A DNA stretch of 33,759 bases from Zygnema cylindricum (GCA_037447655.1 JBBHKE010000469.1:1-33759); one strand, 5' to 3'. Counted from the first letter of the stretch, positions 18,729 to 29,102 are shown. Program-made: numbers and translations. The notes: generated by a model not told the origin, from the sequence alone.

Positions 18729-19103
18729 TGTCTTGGAGCTCGATGGCATCCATTTGCTTCGTTGCTCCCACAACGCGAGGAGCGTAATTATCCACACCGA
18801 GACCATATGGATGACTTTATTCCGATGGCGGTCGAGATCTTTGGTTGTTTGGGTGTTGCGTTGGACGAGTTTCTCCATACTTGTGCCCGGCGTGATTTCT
18901 AGCGACGAGGACCTTAGAGCCCTCATCCCGCGGTCCTTACTTCTTTTGTCGTCAACTTTTATCTCTACCTTTACACCGAGGGTAGGCTTTTATTCTCCTT
19001 CGATCGGCTATTGTGGTTATAGATCGTCGGCAAGTTCCGAAACTCCCTCGACGTGCTCTCCCGGCTAGGGGGACTTACGAGGTTGCTTTTTGTAGATATT
19101 TAA
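18729..19103 (+). pseudogene. Retroelement-like C-terminal coding fragment (decayed)
   Basis: Frame from 18729 reads CLGARWHPFASLLPQREERN, then DDFIPMAVEIFGCLGVALDE and FLHTCARRDF, stop at 18899, and after another in-frame stop AVLTSFVVNFYLY, ending TAA at 19101-19103. The pattern 'IP-A-EVFGCL...FLH-CA' reminds me of the C-terminal ends of plant LINE-type reverse transcriptase proteins; this is recollection, not a search. The base composition is much richer in G and C than its surroundings. A 9-bp match AATCTGTTG at 18579-18587 and 19315-19323 could be a target duplication of a truncated insertion. Confidence 0.4.
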
Positions 19104-19314
19104 ATTTCTTGGGGTTGGGGTTGTAGTTTTGGTTTGAGTGAGTTGCTGTTTTTTTTTTTTTTGGGTTCAAGTGCTTTTGTTTTACGCGCCAGTTTTCTGT
19201 TTTCACGTTGCTTTCTTTATTCTACATTTCCTTGCTTGTAGTTTTTCAGTTTTGGTCATGCCACCCCTTTTGTACCCGTGGACTCAGATGGCTTACCATC
19301 GCTCTTTTTAATTC

Positions 19315-20450
19315 AATCTGTTGAAATTTAACCATTACATAAAATTTAAAGTACCATTTAGTTCACAATTGAAATCACAATCTAAAATACAACTTAAGTC
19401 AAAAAACATATCAAAATCTAAAAAACAATGAATATCAACGAAAGCACGTTATAGCATGAGGTCTAATTCACATTATTGAAATCACAATCTCTAGTATAAA
19501 TAATAAATTTACTTTTCAAATCACAATCTAAATTACACTTCAATTTGGAAATCAATACATGATTAAAAGAATGATATTTCTCACCATTTAACAAAATAAA
19601 TTTTACAATATCATATAATCACAATTCAAATCACAATCTACATTACAATCAAATTTAAAACTCAAACCATGAATTTAATTTTTCCATTATCTCAAAAGAC
19701 TAAAATAGTGAGCCATATTTAGTGTTGATTTTAACAATTGCGTAAAAAAAATTGATGTCGTGTGGGCAAATCTCCAAGTATAACACATCAAACGTTGGTC
19801 AATTGTGAAGGAATGCTGACCTAAAAGGTCTAAGTGGTGTGAAATCTACAGTAAAAGTAGGTCAAATTAGAGACTAAACATTTATATGGTGTACGCACAT
19901 TAAATTAGAGAGCAAACATGAGTAATTATGCATATGCTCTATTGATACTCCATATTAACATAAAAAGTAAACGTTCATATGTTGTATTCATACTCCACAT
20001 CAAATTAGGGAGGAACTAATCATATGATGTATTTGTAATCCAAATTAAACAAAAAAGTAAATATTCATATGTTGTATTGAAACTCCACATCTTTATTTAA
20101 AAAACATACATTGTGTTAGTCGACTTCAATAGATAAACGTAACATTAGGAAAACCGTCGAGACTAACAAAACGAAGTTAGTTCCTCTAATAAATGCATAA
20201 TGATAATTAGTGAACAACAACGAATAATAGGTTAAGAAAAAATAAAAAATTATATTGTTCCCACTAGCCTAACCAATGTTTCGGGCGTTCTAAAGGCACA
20301 ACTAAAATGAGAAAAATGATAATAAAAAAATGCGACGCCAAAACATATTGCTCATTGATTTTCAATAAAATGGACGTAAAAAAGGGTGCACAACCATTTT
20401 TTGGAAAGAATTAAACTCTAAAATCCCACGATGCGACAATTCACCTAAAA
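19315..20450. repeat. Dispersed repeat R1, copy 2
   Basis: Contains repeated CACAATCTAAA words (19365-19660), then a stretch with diverged ~55-bp periodicity around 'CATATG(T/A)TGTATT(C/G)A' (19930-20090), and 20157-20310 aligning with 1830-1935. No coding frame or termini. Confidence 0.5.
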
Positions 20451-20518
20451 GTGTTTGTGACATTGTGTGACCTCTAAGGGAAAACGCCACAAAATGTAAA
20501 AAAGGACAAATAGTACAT

Positions 20519-20610
20519 ACACCATTATAATTTTTTTTCACCCTTCACCTCGTAATAATTTTTTTCGCCCTTCACCTCGTAATAATTTTTTTCACCCTTC
20601 ACCCTAAAAA
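20519..20610. repeat. Three 28-bp tandem units
   Basis: Three copies of AATTTTTTTCACCCTTCACC followed by TCGTAAT, differing at one or two positions; the third is cut short. Confidence 0.85.
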
Positions 20611-21759
20611 ACCCAAAAAACCTTAAAGACCCTCGCCCAAGTAAGGTCTCGTCTTTATTTCGAGAAAAAATGTCGTTTTCTAAAACCAACAATAATTTTT
20701 TTTTTTGAAGCGATTTAAGTTCCCCATCGTTTGAAAAAAGGACGCAATTAGTAAACTACTTTAAAACCCATTATTTTTTTTTGAAGTAAATAAATATATA
20801 CCGTGCAATTGTCAGTGTATGTTTGTATTATGGCAAAAAAACGACTAAAATATTAAAAAACGACTTCAAACGACTAAATAACGAATAAACAACAAAAACC
20901 GACTAAAAAACGACTACAAAACAACTAAAATCGACTGAAATGACAAAAACCGACTAAAAAACGACTACAAAACAACTAAAAAACGGCTTTGACCTAAACT
21001 AGAGTGGAGGTTTTTCTTTGACAAAACATTTTTTTTTTGTTGACAATTTTTTCTCGTTTCACAATGATTTGCATACAATGAAACTTTCTCTTTCTCTCTT
21101 TCAAAAATGTGGTTGTACCGTACTATGTTGTTTTTCCTACATTTCCCTCTCACACGCTCATATTTGAAAAAAAACTCATTCATTATTTTATTCAAAAATA
21201 GTTTCTATCGGATTCAACAAAATAACAATGATTTACAAAAACTATTTACAAATGTCACAAATTTTGACAAATAAAACTTAAAAATACACTTTTGATAATT
21301 CCTTACAAACTATCTCCCAACTAAGTACGGACCCCCCCCAAAAAAAAGCCAAAAAAAAACTGCTAAAAAAACATGAAGTAGTCAATTACAAAAAGTTCGG
21401 TAACCATTTGGAAATACATTTTCATTAACTTTTTTTGAATAAGCTACCTTAGACACAAATGAAAAAGACACTAATTTCACCATATAGGCAATTCCTATAA
21501 AAAATAACTCTTTTTCAAATAACCATTTTGTGAGATTTGGTAAACTAAAACTTACTACAGACAAACCAAAAAAATCGAAGAAAAATTATCGAACGAGGTC
21601 TATGTGTTTATCTAGTCCCAAAGAACAAAAATGAGTTTTTATGGATCTAATTTGTGCCAAAGGTGATTTGAAACACATAATCCTATACCACAAAAACGGG
21701 GCAAAATAAAAATAGAGGCACCTAAAGACAAAAAAAAATAAAAAAAAATTGGGATTTTT
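20611..21759. other. Non-coding; CGACTAAAA array at the left
   Basis: 20829-20990 repeats AAAACGACTA(A/C)AAAAC words about eight times. The remainder is A/T-rich with no supported gene; a 76-codon minus-strand frame (20965-21195) is Lys/Asn-rich low complexity. Confidence 0.45.
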
Positions 21760-22890
21760 TTAGCTCATGTAGATGACATTCAATTCAAAGTAGATCCTGC
21801 TCCTTACAATAGAGTAATGAAGATTTTGAAAAAACGTTTGAGAACCATAACGTACAATGCTGGGTAAATTGTTCTAGTTACTCCGATGTACGACGACCAT
21901 TATGGTCGACTAGTATGAGAAATTCACTTGATGAAAAAACGAAAAGAAAAGGATTGATCAACGGTTTTAAACTGCCGTAAGCTAGTAATTGAAAGTTGGA
22001 TTTAATTTGTTGTGTAGGCCGAAACAAATGTTTAGATCAACAGTTGTTCGAAATGCACAAAACAAACGTATATACAGTGGAAAAAAATTGCAATAGCTAA
22101 CGAATAGAAACAGAAACAAACTCTTAAAATAAACATAATGTTTGAAGTTGTCAATACTCATTTTAAACCAAAGATGAAAAGCCTATAGGTCACTGTGGGT
22201 CTATAGACGGAAAAAAAAATGTATAGGTGCAAATGAGTAGCACACGCGAGTGATAAAAAAACAAATATATGTTTTGCAACTTAAAGACTGTTTTATAGAT
22301 TATGCGCCCAAAGAAAGTACTCCTCACGTTTTTTTTTCATCAAAGATACATTTTTTGACCGGAACCTCCATAAACAAGTTCTTTATACTTTAGGTTGCAA
22401 AATGTATAACTTAATCACTCGTGTCTACGAATCATTTGCAACTACGTTACGTTTCTCTTACTTATAAACCCATAGTCACCAATAGTTTTTCCAGAGTTAG
22501 TTTCAAATAAGTGTCCACAAATCCAAAAATTAATCTTATTTTTTAAGTTATCTCTCTAATTTGTCAACAGAAAGAAGTTAGTAGTTACAATTTTTTCCCG
22601 CCTGGTCAAAACAACTATACCGGTCGAAATAACAAAATAAGTCTTAACTTCCAACTCATCAGCTTACGGTGGTACAGACCATGGATTGACCATTTTATCT
22701 CTATTTTTTAATCAAGCGATATTGTGCTACAAGTCGATCATAATGATCGCCATACAAAGGAGTCCCTGGAACACTCAACACACCGTTGTTTAGTCAGGTT
22801 CCCAAACGTTTTTTCCAACTTTTTCATTACTTCATAAAAGACCCACTACTGTTTCAACTCAATGTCATTTACATGTGTGATACCGACCTT
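21760..22890. repeat. Diverged 1.1-kb inverted repeat with coding fossils in both arms
   Basis: Arms of about 540 bp (21760-22300 and, reversed, 22890-22350). The left arm reads GIFLAHVDDIQFKVDPAPYN then RVMKILKKRLRTI; the reversed right arm reads HVNDIELKQ, a stop, and YEVMKKLEKTFGNL. Both contain in-frame stops later. The HVDD...VMK-LK-RF arrangement resembles the palm motif region of Ty1/copia-type reverse transcriptases, but the match is short. Other paired words: GGTCACTGTGGGTCTATA with GGTGACTATGGGTTTATA, and TTTTGCAACTTAAAG with TTTTGCAACCTAAAG. Left-arm copies are given on the plus strand. Confidence 0.6.
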
Positions 22891-23180
22891 TATTATTTTT
22901 CCACCATTTGATTCGAGTAAATCGGACCCAACACAATTCCAATTTTGGTTGATGTCGAATCTTTCGCTTATTGGTATTTACAATAGTAAAAGTTTTTGAG
23001 GTCTCAGATGGTAACGAGACTCCATTGTTTTCCTTGCATGCGGCGTTTTTTTTTTCAGGGAGTCATTGTTTAAAGATGACATACCCTTAACCATAATTGT
23101 ATACGTTATAACTTATCCCTGCAAAAATAAAAACCCAAAAAAAATATTGCATACATTTTAAGACAACTGAGCTTAAATTT
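22891..23180. other. Non-coding sequence
   Basis: Probably related to the unit that makes up the inverted repeat arm, but I could not extend the alignment reliably. Confidence 0.3.
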
Positions 23181-23199
23181 CTAAAAACATAACGAAAAA

Positions 23200-23633
23200 G
23201 TAAGTGGGAGGGGGAGGGAGAAAAACAGAGAGACGGTGAAAAAGAGGGGAGAGAAAAAAGAGGAGAGAGGGAATGAAAGGTGAGAGAAAGTGAGAGAGAG
23301 GGAGAGTGGGAGAAAGAGAGGAGAGGGAGAGGGAGAGGGAAAAGGAGAAAGAGACAAAAAGGGAAAAAACAGAGAGGGAGAAAGAGCTGAGGATGTAGGG
23401 TTAACGGAAGAGGGAGAAAGAGAGGGGGAGAAGAAGCGAGAGAGAGTGGAAAAGATGCGGAGAGAGAGAGAGTGAGAGGGAAGAGGCGAAAGGAGGGGGA
23501 GGGGGAGGGGGAGGGGGAGGGGGAGGGGGAGGGGGAGGGGGAGGGGGAGGCCGAGGGAGAGGAGGAGGGGGAGGGGTAGGGGGAGGACGAGGGAGAGGGG
23601 GAGGGGGAGGGGGGAGGGGGTGGGGGAGGGAAA
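23200..23633. repeat. Purine satellite ending in a GGGGGA hexamer array
   Basis: 23200-23490 is GA/GGGA mixture. 23491-23635 is nearly pure GGGGGA with GAGGA interruptions. The plus strand has over fifteen G5 runs spaced by one or two bases. Long frames across it (Arg/Glu/Gly or Pro/Leu) are not genes. Confidence 0.95.
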
Positions 23634-23639
23634 TAAGAC

Positions 23640-24296
23640 TGATCTTGACCTTGTTCTTTAAGGCGACAAAGCTAAAATTTTCATTCAGTAAATAACAAAA
23701 ACAAAAAAAAAAAAACAAGTTACATTGTTTTTTTATTTTATTTCTCCAAAAGATGACCAAAAAATAAAAACAAATCTAAACAACATTGAAAAGATAATGT
23801 TAAAAAAAAAAAAAAAAAAAAAAACAAGAATTATTGGACAGTTTGATACAAGATTTAGGGTTTCACAAGGGTGTTAGAAGAAAAAAAGACGAAAAACAAA
23901 ATTAAATAAATCATAAGTAATCAATTCTAATTACAGAGCCAGATTGAAAAAAAAAAATAATAATAATAATAAATAAACAAATAAAAGATTTTACACGTGT
24001 TAATAACAAGCACGAATATTTAATTACAATTTTTTTACAATGTAAAAAATAAGTGAGTAAAGTAACATTCACAACCTTATGCGAAGAGAAACAAACCAAA
24101 AAAAAAAAAGCAAACATTTTAATAAAAGTGATAGAAAAGTACCCAATCCAGTAGTAGTGTTAAGAGGGAATAACTAAAAAACGGAAAGAAAAAAAAAAAA
24201 ATGAAAAAAAAAGGAGACAAAAAAAAGGGGGAAAAAAAGGTTTATTTTCCGATGGAAAGGGAGACTTGCCGAGTTACAATCATCATTATTTGTGGA
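23640..24296. other. Non-coding A-rich sequence
   Basis: Several A runs of 12-24 bp (for example 23802-23824) and an ATAATAAT run at 23956. No gene seen. Confidence 0.45.
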
Positions 24297-24443
24297 TCTC
24301 TCTCCCTCTCTCCCTCCCTCCCTCCCTCCCTCCCTCTCTCCCTCTCTCCCTCCCTCTCTCCCTCTCTCCCTCCCTCCCTCCCTCCCTCCCTCCCTCCCTC
24401 CTCCCTCCCTCTCTCCCTCTCTCCCTCCCTCCCTCTCTCCCTC
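24297..24443. repeat. CCCT/CTCCCT satellite
   Basis: An almost pure tract of CCCT tetramers alternating with CTCTCCCT blocks. The opposite strand has regular GGG runs. Confidence 0.95.
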
Positions 24444-24647
24444 CGGAGGAGGGCTTTAGCGAAGAATTCTCTGCCACCACTGGCTTTGCCTTAAGATATT
24501 AATAAGTGAATCGCTTGTGACGTTACTGTTTTTTTGCACACTTAAAAGTTAAAACGTTCTTTTAATGTGCACACCGTGTCGTATTTTCAATCCGACGGTT
24601 CCGATTGAAAGGCAAGGTTTTCACCTTTCGATTGGTTTTTTCCAATC
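24444..24647. other. Short unique sequence between satellite and hAT-like element
   Basis: Contains inverted words such as AAGTTAAAACGTTCTTTT and TTTCGATTGG/CCGATTGAAA. It is possibly a relic of another TIR element. Nothing coding. Confidence 0.3.
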
Positions 24648-24836
24648 ATAATTCGTAGTGCTGGGTATCGAGGACCATTTTCCGATATTCGATATATATC
24701 GAATTTCAGGTACACGATAATAGATATATCGCTTCGATATATCGAATTTCAAATCATTGCGATATATTGACGATATATCGCTAATGTATCGTAGAACCGA
24801 TATATCGAAGCTTCTTAAAAAAAAAAAATCTTGCTA

Positions 24837-25458
24837 CACCGCGAATCGTAATTAGAGTAATGAAAAAATTAGAGTAAAAAAACAAAAAAAAACAATTAGA
24901 GTAATTGACGCTAATTTATGCGATAGAGCTTTTTCAGCTATGAAGTTTACTCTAATTTATTTAGTTATTCTATATTGGGTTATGTCGGCGATAATTATGT
25001 GCGCGATAATTATGTGCGCGATAATTATGAACACTAAATTACGTAGACGTACAAAATGTGTCAGTCCGGTATAGTATTGACGTCATTATGACGCTAATAA
25101 TATTTGTCGCATTGAATGTCAGTTAATGTTCACACTGATGACGATACTGTCGACGGACGAGAGTTATGCGAATGGCGTTTTTTCGCTGTGATTGATTTTT
25201 TTGTTTAGTGCGATTTCACGTGCGAGCGCGATTCTATTAAATCATTATTTGTACCTTTTTACTTATAAAAGTACAATTTTGCACGGTCAGACGTCGTCCG
25301 TACTCCACACTATTTAAAAATTACCTATTTATAATTTTTTACGCTAATTAAAATTAGAATAATGAAAAAATTAGAATCGATTACTCTATTTGATGTGATA
25401 GAGTCGAAATTTTGAGCGACCGAATTAGAGTAATTTACTCTAATTACGATTCGCGGTG
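24837..25458. mobile_element. TA-flanked TIR element (family CACCGCGAATCG), nested
   Basis: 622 bp, TIR CACCGCGAATCGTAATTAGA on both ends, TA on both sides. The ends are almost the same as elements 1 and 2 of the other nest (for example CGAATTAGAGTAATTTACTC), but the interior has extra sequence including three tandem GCGATAATTATG words (24990-25030). Confidence 0.85.
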
Positions 25459-25573
25459 TAGTTAATTCTCGGAAGAAGAGAAAAACAGTTGTCAAAGTGG
25501 TGGAGGATGTTTTTTTTTTTCACGCAAACTGCGAATCGGAAACTGTAAATGAATTAATTGAAAACCTAATTAA

Positions 25574-26479
25574 GGTCGCTTCTCCATCAGGCGCCCACAG
25601 TAATCGTTCGGAAACGTTTACTGCCAGTAAAATTCGGTTCACTTCTCCATCAGGCGCCCACAGTAATCGTACGGAAACGTTTACTGCCAGTAAAATTCGG
25701 TTCACTTCTCCATCCGGTCGTGTCAGCAAGGAGTTAATCGTGGACGTGCTTTCCTTCGATTGGATGCACGTAGATTTCTGTTCTGACGGCGAGCGTCGTC
25801 AAAGATTCCAAAAGCGAAATATCTAAACTAGCATCCGTACAACCAGTCGCTTTGTCGTCGTTTCAACGGTTTTATACTTTTAAATATTTGTCGAAAATAA
25901 TTGGATGCACAGTCATACACAAATGTACAATTGGAACGTTCATGCTTCATCGATGTACCAGCTGTCCTTTTGAATCCATGGCTCTGATTTAACGTTTTTA
26001 CTTTGAAACCTTGCTGCGTCCGCCTCTGACGTGAATCGAAACCATATCGGAACCATATCGGAACTTTGAAAACAGCAGGCGCAACAAATTCCGGTTGACG
26101 ATGAATGGTGGTGGAGGCGACACGACACATTCTTCAAAAAACTATTTTTGTGGTTTTTGTCGTATCTGATATCCGCCTGTCTGAAGTCGCATGGCTTGTA
26201 CTTCACCTTTCCACGCGTAAACGTTTTACACGTCCGGTGATTGGCAACTCTCCTCTTGAGGAGAGTAATTAATCGCTGGACGACGTGACCTTCTTGGAAA
26301 AGTCAAAATCGGACGGTTGATGTTATCGCCAAAAATTTGGAGAATCTTGACGCGCCGACAGTAGTGTTTGTAAAAAAAAAAAAAAAATGTACGGCACTGT
26401 ACGACAATGAGCTGGATGTGTACGAAAATGCACTTTTCCGGTAAACAACCCCATTTTTTCGCCTGATGGAGGTTCACCC
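25574..26479. mobile_element. PIF/Harbinger-like element with a duplicated left end, nested
   Basis: Right end GCCTGATGGAGGTTCACCC; left end GGTCGCTTCTCCATCAGGCG; TAA on both sides (25571-25573, 26480-26482). The left end contains a 63-bp tandem duplication (25580-25705) that repeats TTCTCCATCAGGCGCCCACA plus CGTTTACTGCCAGTAAAATT. A short palindrome at 26247-26266 (ACTCTCCTC/GAGGAGAGT) corresponds to the centre of the 88-bp palindrome at 28813. A 109-codon frame (25497-25826) is produced by the tandem unit and is not a gene in my view. Confidence 0.7.
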
Positions 26480-26507
26480 TAATTGAGAATTGATTAGCTG
26501 CAGCTGC

Positions 26508-26555
26508 AAGAACTACGTGCCGCTGCAACCAAGAACTACGTGCCCCTGCAACCAG
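26508..26555. repeat. 23-bp direct repeat
   Basis: AAGAACTACGTGCC(G/C)CTGCAACC occurs twice in a row, followed by a partial third copy (AGAACTAC) into which the 46-bp element is inserted. Confidence 0.85.
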
Positions 26556-26560
26556 AACTA

Positions 26561-26606
26561 CACCGCCAATCGCTATTAGCGTAGAAGTTAATAACGATTG
26601 GCGGTG
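26561..26606. mobile_element. 46-bp minimal TA-flanked element
   Basis: CACCGCCAATCGCTATTAGC, six bases, then GTTAATAACGATTGGCGGTG. Both ends have the family terminus and are flanked by TA (26559-26560, 26607-26608). Only about six bases separate the two TIRs. The same terminus with 561 bp inside is found at 31266-31826. Confidence 0.85.
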
Positions 26607-26672
26607 TACTGCAGATGCTAGTACTAGCTACTGCTACTGCCAGTAGTACTAGCTAGCAGTAGTACTAGCTAG

Positions 26673-27451
26673 CAGAGGTCGCAAACGGTCGACCGAAACC
26701 GTGACCGACCGTTAATCGACCGCCCGCGCCGGATCCGGAACGGATTCGGTTGCCAAATTTTGGGGGTCGGGCGGTTACGGTGGGTTGACTCACCAAGAAA
26801 AAAAAACGGTCAGTTACGGTCGGTCAAACAAAAAACCAAAAAAAAAGAAAAAATTGTACTTTCTTTTTCCAACATTATTGTTCTTTGTACTTTTGGTATC
26901 GTGGAAGTACGTGGCATCATGATTAGCGTTGCAAATCTGACACGATACTAACGCTATTCATTTCGCGAATTTTACAAAAAGGTAATCCAACATTCATGTA
27001 CTTTGTACTCTTTGGCATCGTGGAAGTACGTGACATCATGATTTGCGTCGCAAATCTGACACGATACTGTAGTAAGCTATTTATTTCGCAAATCTGACAC
27101 GGTAGTACACTATTCATTGCGAAAAATCTTAGGGAACGCGACAAAGCGTCGCAAATCTGACACGGTAGTTCAGTATTCATTTCGCAAATCTTAAGCAACG
27201 CGACAAATTGTAATTATTGGTTTATTCCGTCGTACAATGACTTATTTTGTACTTTTTTTGTTATTGGCGGGAACGGTTAGTTGCGAAAAATCAAGATTCG
27301 GTTAATTTTTTTTTTCGTAAACGACGGTCTGTTAAGGGTTAACAATTTTGGAGTGTGACAAAACTCGGTCGGGCGTCGGTTACTCAGATTTTGAAAAAAA
27401 AAAAAAACGGTCGATTTCGAGTATGAATTTTTTTGACTTTTGCGACCTCTG
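26673..27451. mobile_element. hAT-like element (TIR CAGAGGTCGCAAA), nested
   Basis: 779 bp, TIR CAGAGGTCGCAAA / TTTGCGACCTCTG, flanked by the exact 8-bp duplication CTAGCTAG (26665-26672 and 27452-27459). The end fits YARNG. Subterminal CGACCG words are frequent (CGGTCGACCG, CGACCGTTAATCGACCG). The interior has a tandem repeat (26880-27215) of about 110 bp then shorter CGCAAATCTGACACGGTAG units. No transposase. Confidence 0.9.
26880..27215. repeat. Tandem repeat inside the CAGAGG element
   Basis: Two long units (26881-26985 and 26996-27089) share GTGGAAGTACGTG(G/A)CATC and GCAAATCTGACACGATACT. They are followed by two shorter ones with CGCAAATCTGACACGGTAGT. Confidence 0.85.
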
Positions 27452-27524
27452 CTAGCTAGGCAGTAGTACTAGCTGCTGGCAATGCTACTGCAGCAGCAGA
27501 TAGTACTAGCTACTGCTACTCCAA

Positions 27525-27785
27525 TTAATAAAAATAAGCATAAGATTTTAAAATTTGTCCACTTCAAAAAATAATTAATAACAATAAGAATAAAAGTTCA
27601 CATTTTATACACTTCAAAAAAATAATAATTAAAACTCACATTTTGTACACTTCGTAAAATGATTAATAAAAATAAGAATAAAATATCACATTTTATACAC
27701 TTCATAAAATATTGAATAAAAAAAATATGAATTCTCATTTTGTACACTTCAAAAATTAATAAATAAAAACAATAATAAAAATTCA
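27525..27785. repeat. AT-rich tandem repeat, units of about 50-60 bp
   Basis: Four or five units of CACATTTT(G/A)TACACTTC followed by A/T-rich AATTAATAAAAATAAGAAT spacer. Lies between the CAGAGG element and the right end of the large hAT-like element. Confidence 0.85.
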
Positions 27786-28191
27786 TGCCTGAAACGAACG
27801 GTCTGCAACTTTTTTTTTCATAACATACTTTGACTAAATTAGCGTGGGTTTCAAGTTTTCATATGTGAAGTTCTGTACCGTAGTACATACTAAATAAGTA
27901 ACTATATGAATTAGTATTACGGTATTAGTACTTTTTCGTCGGTTACATTTTGCGGCGTTACCTTTTAAGTCAAGAAACGAAAATCACGTCGTATGTCGCG
28001 TTTCAGAAAAATTGTCGTAATCACTAAAACATATTAAATAAAATTTGTGTTTTATAAAATACAATATATCGCGATAATTGATGTTGGTTGCGGTACGATA
28101 TATTGAGGACTTTCCTCGATTGATATTCAATATATCGAATATTGAAATTATCGCGATATGAAACTACCCGATACCCAACACCGATAATTCG

Positions 28192-28331
28192 GACAAGTGT
28201 GTACGGAGAAAAAATGTTTTAAATGGCTAAAAAAAATGTTAACACTAATAGCGACGCAGGGTGTACTGTACGGCAGCAACCAAGAGTTAAGTTCGTACAA
28301 AACAATCACCAGGGGACCACTTGTTATTTTA
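28192..28331. other. Repeat fragments
   Basis: 28235-28267 (GTTAACACTAATAGCGACG followed by CAGGGTGTA) resembles the right end of TA element 4 and is probably a decayed solo end. Nothing else recognised. Confidence 0.4.
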
Positions 28332-29089
28332 GGGTAACACTCCATTAGGCGGTCCCAGTAAATGTACGGACAAGTCTACTAACAACGTTTACTGGAAGTC
28401 AGTTCCATCTTCTCGGGCAAGTAACGAACCGAACTCATTTATGATTGGCGCCACATAGGCTAGAGTCCAAAATCTGAGAATTTTTAAAAAAACTATAAAC
28501 TTAAAGTCAGGACGAAAAATTTGTACGACCGAAGGTAGGTAATGATTCGTACGTCAAGTTTGCGGCCATATTTTGATTTTGAAAATGGAAATCAAAATTT
28601 CGAAACGGGATGGCAAAAAGAAGCGGCAAAATTTGACGGTCGCGGCAAACTTTGAATGTCGGTGGATGTCAGACGGAGCGTGGGAGGATTTTTTTCGGCT
28701 CACCTGCATCTAGCGTGGCAGGAGGCACATGAGTATGTACGACGTGCACGACTGTGATCGTTTATTCAAAGATTTTTTTTTTTGTTTTTTCATGTGTACT
28801 AATGGCAATCATCGAAGCAATCGGGCACATCATCTAGTGGGCCCCAACTCTCCTCGCGAGGAGAGTTGGGGCCCACTAGATGATGTGCCCGATTGCTTCG
28901 CGGATCTCGAAAAGTGAAACATCCAACGGTCAAGAATTACGCCTACATCATTGGAGCCTCCCGACAACTTTCCAGTAGCGATGTTTCGTCTGACAAAAAA
29001 AAAAATATGGTACGGCTCTGTACGACGTTGTACGAAAACGTACGGCGTCCAGTAACGAACCCCATTTTTTGTCTAATGGAATGTTACCC
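28332..29089. mobile_element. TIR element with 88-bp central palindrome
   Basis: TIR GGGTAACACTCCATTAG / CTAATGGAATGTTACCC. The inner-left sequence GGCGGTCCCAGTAAATGTACGG is related to that of 25574-26479. Target duplication is unclear (TTA on the left, TTT on the right). The perfect palindrome 28813-28900 lies near the right centre. No coding sequence supported; grouping with PIF/Harbinger is by TIR resemblance only. Confidence 0.7.
28813..28900. repeat. 88-bp perfect palindrome, no loop
   Basis: 44-base arms: CGAAGCAATCGGGCACATCA, then TCTAGTGGGCCCCAACTCTC and CTCG, followed directly by the exact reverse complement, centred between 28856 and 28857. The next base on each side breaks the symmetry. 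Confidence 0.97.
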
Positions 29090-29102
29090 TTTTTTTTTTT
29101 TA

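Larger units (their letters stand above)
24656..28183. mobile_element. hAT-like element, 3.5 kb, with four nested insertions
   Basis: Left end TAGTGCTGGGTATCG, right end CGATACCCAACACCG, flanked by the exact 8-bp duplication ATAATTCG (24648-24655 and 28184-28191). The right 250 bp (27935-28183) aligns with 14795-15077 of the other hAT-like MITE (GTCGGTTACATTTTGCGGCG in both). The interior holds a TA element (24837-25458), a PIF-like element (25574-26479), a 46-bp TA element (26561-26606), a second hAT-like element (26673-27451) and an AT-rich tandem repeat. No transposase of its own is visible, so removing the guests leaves a MITE. The last two bases of the right TIR differ (CG for TA). Confidence 0.88.

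Noticed and set aside
23290-24502. Several long frames across the GGGGGA and CCCT tracts on both strands
   Set aside because: Low-complexity Arg/Glu/Gly and Pro/Leu/Ser translations of satellite DNA.
25497-25826. 109-codon plus-strand frame with a repeated peptide SPSGAHSNRTETF
   Set aside because: The repeat is the tandem-duplicated transposon end; the frame spans the element border and resembles no known protein.
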